DNA of 64,000 bases from Liolophura sinensis (taxonomy: Eukaryota; Mollusca; Polyplacophora; Chitonida; Chitonidae): positions 7,195,606 through 7,259,605 of the forward strand of contig NC_088305.1 in the NCBI RefSeq assembly GCF_032854445.1. Reading direction: 5' to 3'. Every line of letters begins with the position of its first letter. Positions within the stretch are counted from its first letter, which is position 1. Both the position numbers and the translations under genes were made by a program. Below the pieces are notes generated by a model. That model saw only the letters and a list, made by a program, of their open reading frames with translations. It made no database searches and had not been told where the DNA came from. Positions 61,501 to 64,000 of the stretch are shown piece by piece.

Positions 61501-63719
61501 AAAAAAGTATGGATTGTAAAAAAACTGACATTGTGGAAAAGGCTTTAAGCTCAATAAAGCTTTTGAGTATGGCCCTATGTGGAGGACCTACATGTGTTTG
61601 TATTGATGACTTAAATGATTTATTTATTTATTTTTTTAATTGGTGTTCCATACTCAAGAATATTTCATGTAAGCAACAGCGCCCAGCATTTTGGTGGGAG
61701 AATACCCACGACCATCCGCAGGTTTTTGCCATACCCTCTCTCATACGGCAATAACTTAAATGTGCAGCTCACGGCCTCCGCGGCTCAGTTGTTTAGCACG
61801 CTAGTGCATTGAGTCTCTCACCAATGCGGTCGCTGTGAGTTCAAGTCCAACTCATGCTGGCTTCCTCGCAGGTCGCATGTGAGAAGGTCTGCTGCAACCT
61901 GCAGATGGTTGTGGTTTTCCCCCGGGGCTCTGCTCGGTTTCCACCCACCATAATGCTGACCGCCGTTGTATAAGTGAAATATTCTTGAGTACGGCGTAGA
62001 ACACCAATCAGATAAATAAATAAATAAATGCGCAGTTGAATTCTTAGTAATGAGCAGCATGCTGTGTGGGGAGTGGCTGAATGGTTAAGCTAAAATAAAC
62101 TTGACGTCTTTTTTTATAACTCCATACTCACAAATTCTTCACTTGTGCGTTGGTTGCTGTTCCTCTAGGCAGAGCAAATAAGTATCAGGGGGAAAACCAC
62201 CAAACTTTGGCAAGTTGCAGATGAACTTTCCAACATGTACAGATGTACAGATATGCACACCATATTGGTTCAGCTAGCGATGAAGAGACAAGTGTCTTTT
62301 AAACCACTCCCACATTGACCACTCCTTCAAATAAAACAATAAGCAAATATTATGGCACTGGCAGGATTTGATCATTTATGGTTGAGGTCTATATGATTGT
62401 ACTGTAACGAGTCAGAATGAACTGAAACTAAACTGAAAGTGAAACCTAAACTGAAAAGACATTACATCAGTGGTCATTACAGTAACGTTTGTTCAAAATA
62501 AGGATGTCAGTGACGGTAAAAGCGAGTAAGACATGCTGAGATTCCAGGTATTGGAAACTTGCTAGCTAGCAGCCATTGTGTGTGTGGTTTGCATTTGAAT
62601 TTGATTTGGCTGTGACTCCCAGATGTTCCAGGTAAATCACATCGGTTGAGTCCAGATACTCTACACTGGAAATAAGCAGTCTTGAGCTATCAGCACATGA
62701 AAACTATTTATTTTAAAAAGTGATTAGAATTATCAAATCATTAACAGTAAAAAAAACTCATTGTTGCTGCATTGTCAGACATCACCATAGCAACAGAAGT
62801 GCTTCAGGTGCCCCTGGAGAAGAAGAAGAAGTGGCTGATCCATGGTATAGACATCACACGTAATGCCATGTCGGTGATGCTGATAGCCAGGTGAGTGGTT
62901 AAGATGGTGTCCATTTCACAAGATGTAGGTTCAGTACTTAGCCTCTGACTTCAGTTCCTTGTGATTCTGCAGCCTTCACTGTTTTATGTTCCTTGTTAAT
63001 ACCATGAACAAGCTACTCATAGGGCCGATACTATACAGTTTGTTTTATTTTTTTGATTGTTAATTTCTTTGATTGCTAATTTCTTTGATTGTCAATTTCT
63101 GTCATTGTTAATTCCTTTGATTGTTAATTTCTTTGATTGTCAATTTTTTGATTGCTAATTTCTTTGATTGTCAGTTTCTTTGAATGCTAATTTCTTTGAT
63201 TGTCAATTTCTGTCATTGTTAATTTCTTTGATTGTCAATTTTTTGATTGCTAATTTCTTTGATTGTCAGTTTTTTTGATTGCTAATTTCTTTGATTGTCA
63301 GTTTCTTTTATTGTCGATTTTTTGACTGTCAATTTCTTGGATTGTTTATTAACCTCATACACCAGAATTTTTCTCTTAGTGCATCAGTTTTATGATTTGA
63401 AGAAACAGGAGTGAAAAGTGCAAATCACCAACATTTACCAAGTTGTTGAAGAACAGTTTGTGATGTACAAATCTGCACACCTCATTGGTGGAAGACTTCT
63501 TTGAGCATTAGACTGCCCCAGTGGCCTCACAAGCGCTGTTAACTGCAAAGTGTCTCACACAACAGCGAGGACGGGGGAATCTGCAAGTTCCCTGCGGGAG
63601 AGGTTATATAAATTCTGTCATGCAGTACTGTTTTTCTTTAAAACAAGTATTTATCGTTATTTTTTTGTTTCAGTCCCACGTCCAAATTTGATCACCTGGC
63701 TTTTCGAGATCCATATCAG
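46545..63719 (+). CDS. GTF3C4: General transcription factor 3C subunit 4 (TFIIIC 90-kDa subunit), 5' 12 exons; 3' part off window
   Basis: A TFIIIC subunit with an N-terminal beta-propeller; the complex recognises Pol III promoters in the nucleus. Exons: 46545-46667, 48196-48325, 51160-51280, 51647-51728, 52090-52207, 55857-56025, 57883-57971, 58393-58526, 60482-60611, 61169-61264, 62779-62890, 63674-63719. They total 1350 nt, all phases match, and the last ends phase 0 at a donor, so the gene continues. Family-like blocks: VRWSPEG with CLLARLTSANRVYIY, VVDLSQLYNQC, DIAWSPKWDC, SLLAMAVRSGEVVLW, CIQWCPHSD joined to GLLAVGCHSGEVFVLEV, CVLLVSKEVFIMGF, SCVLMSSGDGYLQRLTVD and ITRNAMSVMLIA. The repeated W-P and G-x-V pattern fits propeller blades. 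The start ATG has A at -3 and G at +4. Exon 1 (donor ATG/GTTGGT) and exon 2 are the weakest calls. Confidence 0.85.
46803..46952 (-). mobile_element. Family-A SINE, 3' half
   Basis: GTF3C4 intron 1; stops at CAGACCTTCCCACTCAC. Confidence 0.88.
47240..47440 (+). mobile_element. Family-B SINE, 5'-truncated
   Basis: Shares GTCAGTATAATGTGTCTGGG and the GTACGACGTTAAACCCCAAG tail. Confidence 0.83.
48509..48753 (+). mobile_element. Family-A SINE, full length
   Basis: Flanked by the 11-bp duplication TACAGTAGCTA (48495-48505, 48754-48764). GTF3C4 intron 2. Confidence 0.93.
48885..49114 (+). mobile_element. Family-A SINE, internally deleted
   Basis: The head lacks the A-box half and the rest is diverged; ends ACACCAATCATATAAATAAA. 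Confidence 0.85.
49235..49515 (-). repeat. Two tRNA-like B-box segments
   Basis: CTGGATTTGAACC occurs at about 49237 and 49459, each followed by AGAC(C/T) and a short anticodon-arm-like stretch. The reverse complement GGTTCAAATCC fits a B box. They look like remnants of another tRNA-derived SINE; no full cloverleaf was found. Confidence 0.4.
50056..50397 (+). mobile_element. Family-B SINE, full length (reference copy)
   Basis: A different SINE: body with AGTATAATGGCTCGGGCGGG and tail TTGAGTACGACGTTAAACCC then CCAAGCACTCACTCACT. Flanked by AGTACCATGT (50046-50055, 50398-50407). GTF3C4 intron 2. Confidence 0.9.
50961..51114 (-). mobile_element. Family-A SINE, 3' half
   Basis: Ends about 45 bp before the GTF3C4 exon at 51160, so its sequence borders that acceptor region. 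Confidence 0.87.
52257..52335. repeat. 20-bp repeat in GTF3C4 intron
   Basis: Four units of GTTAAAACTGTTCTCTGAT, shortly after the exon ending at 52207. Confidence 0.85.
53200..53350 (-). mobile_element. Family-A SINE, head half
   Basis: Keeps ACTGAGCCACGGAGGCCCCC; the tail half is missing. GTF3C4 intron. Confidence 0.87.
54820..54910 (-). mobile_element. Family-A SINE, 3' fragment
   Basis: ATGGCCGCCAGCATTATAGT with a diverged tail. Confidence 0.8.
55988..56408 (+). repeat. 98-bp tandem repeat containing the 3' end of GTF3C4 exon 6
   Basis: Units start at 55988, 56086, 56184, 56282 and 56380 (the last cut short at about 56408). Each carries the last 38 nt of exon 6 (GTGGTGTTATGG to ATCCAG), a GTTAGG donor and ~54 nt of intron ending in TGTCTGTACAG, which looks like an acceptor. 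Only the first unit is contiguous with the rest of the exon. Confidence 0.92.
56848..57110 (+). mobile_element. Family-A SINE, full length
   Basis: Flanked by GCAGCAGA at 56840-56847 and 57111-57118. GTF3C4 intron. Confidence 0.93.
57361..57532 (-). mobile_element. Family-A SINE, head half
   Basis: From CCCGAGGGAAATCCACG to GCCACGGAGGAGCCCC. Confidence 0.88.
58017..58274 (+). other. Unresolved exon-like segments in a GTF3C4 intron
   Basis: After TATTTCAG at 58009-58016, a 116-nt open segment ends at CATCTCAG/GTGTGT (58132). After GTTGTAG, 58228-58274 encodes a Lys-rich run (SGKKKNKKKEKLAMRG). Read from an internal AG at 58037 the frame would fit between exons 57971 and 58393, but the second segment is followed by GA, not GT. 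The direct join 57971-58393 is in frame and gives a better propeller blade, so these are treated as optional or non-exonic. Confidence 0.25.
58609..58881 (+). mobile_element. Family-A SINE, full length, perfect target duplication
   Basis: The cleanest copy in the window, flanked by TGCACATTGC at 58599-58608 and 58882-58891. It lies in the GTF3C4 intron just before the 93-bp array. Confidence 0.95.
59065..60405. repeat. 93-bp minisatellite in GTF3C4 intron, open on both strands
   Basis: About 14.4 highly similar units. Because 93 is a multiple of 3, one plus frame (59023-60510, 495 codons) and one minus frame (60409-59060, 449 codons) stay open with 31-residue repeats. Differences between units are mostly amino-acid-changing (L/F, Q/K, R/C, Y/F, C/H). 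Five units read ATGTAAGT, a good splice donor, where the others read ATGTCAGT. Confidence 0.93.
61304..61468 (-). mobile_element. Family-A SINE, 3' half
   Basis: Begins with a (TTTA)n run 40 bp after the GTF3C4 exon donor at 61264. Confidence 0.88.
61618..61748 (-). mobile_element. Family-A SINE, 3' half, diverged
   Basis: Lacks part of the tail and the GGGCTCTGCCC block. Confidence 0.83.
61771..62029 (+). mobile_element. Family-A SINE
   Basis: Nearly complete, with a short deletion in the head; opposite in orientation to its neighbour at 61618-61748. Confidence 0.9.
62110..62330. repeat. Possible old interspersed repeat, related to 63390-63540
   Basis: Both share a CACCAA...CAAGTTG...AGATG or TGATGTACA...TGCACACC...ATTGGT order of blocks. 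Similarity is weak and judged by eye. Confidence 0.3.
63045..63350. repeat. 15-bp repeat, TTCTTTGATTGTTAA type
   Basis: About 20 degenerate units alternating TTAATTTC, CTAATTTC and TCAATTTC with TTTGATTG, in the last complete GTF3C4 intron of the window. Confidence 0.88.
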
Positions 63720-64000
63720 GTGAGAAAATATGTCATTCCCAAGACTTGACAATATTCATCTTTTTCTATAATCTAAGAATAGGCTGTTTTATGGATACTC
63801 TAGCTAGTGGTAATATGCTGGGCCAGTAAAGTTCCAGTAGTTTTTGTCCATTTGAATTTCGAGGTTTTTGAAATTCAAAGTAAAAAAGTCTTCACCTACA
63901 TAATGTACGTATTATATATAATGTATTATTAATGGATGATGAGATGCTGTATGTTGGGATGTACATGTGTGTATTGTGTGATATGTTTGTCTGTCATTTT

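Overview
This window is AT-rich, intron-rich animal DNA. Three conserved eukaryotic genes and one secreted-receptor gene are cut into small exons with GT-AG introns. The introns and spacers are full of minisatellites and tRNA-headed SINEs. SINE tails reading TTGAGTACGGCG / ACACCAATCAAATAAA and TTGAGTACGACGTTAAAC, together with PAN/SRCR proteins, point to a lophotrochozoan, most likely a mollusc (inference; nothing here fixes the species).

Layout. 1-3350: minisatellites and intron sequence. 3351-14059 (+): the last 12 coding exons of lanosterol synthase (LSS); the first part of the gene lies off the left edge. 14060-17990: 3' UTR, a 40-bp minisatellite and SINE debris. 17990-29962: a duplicated locus. 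A broken SRCR copy and its 5' flank (unit 1, about 18.43-23.58 kb) are followed by an apparently intact minus-strand gene (leader, PAN/apple domain, three SRCR domains; 23838-27075), whose 5' flank is unit 2 (about 25.91-29.96 kb). 29963-35350: a 31-bp satellite carrying a mariner-type MITE, a 32-bp satellite and SINEs. 35621-46334 (-): a complete nine-exon METTL18 gene (ribosomal-protein histidine methyltransferase, 296 codons). 46335-46544: a 210-bp divergent promoter. 46545-63719 (+): the first 12 coding exons (450 codons, one continuous frame) of GTF3C4, the 90-kDa TFIIIC subunit, which continues off the right edge.

How the genes relate. METTL18 acts on the ribosome and GTF3C4 on Pol III transcription of tRNA genes, so the head-to-head pair could be co-regulated for protein synthesis (inference). 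LSS and the PAN-SRCR protein have no evident link to that pair.

The most unusual signal is that pieces of coding exons have been copied inside the introns of all three conserved genes. The SAM-binding-motif exon of METTL18 sits in a 102-bp minisatellite of about 25 units, and only the terminal copy keeps a splice donor. The 3' end of GTF3C4 exon 6 is repeated in 98-bp steps. The start of the LSS catalytic exon is copied into a later intron. In addition, a 93-bp array in a GTF3C4 intron is open for more than 440 codons on both strands. All exon joins were worked out by eye from splice consensus, phase and remembered family conservation; no alignment was run.
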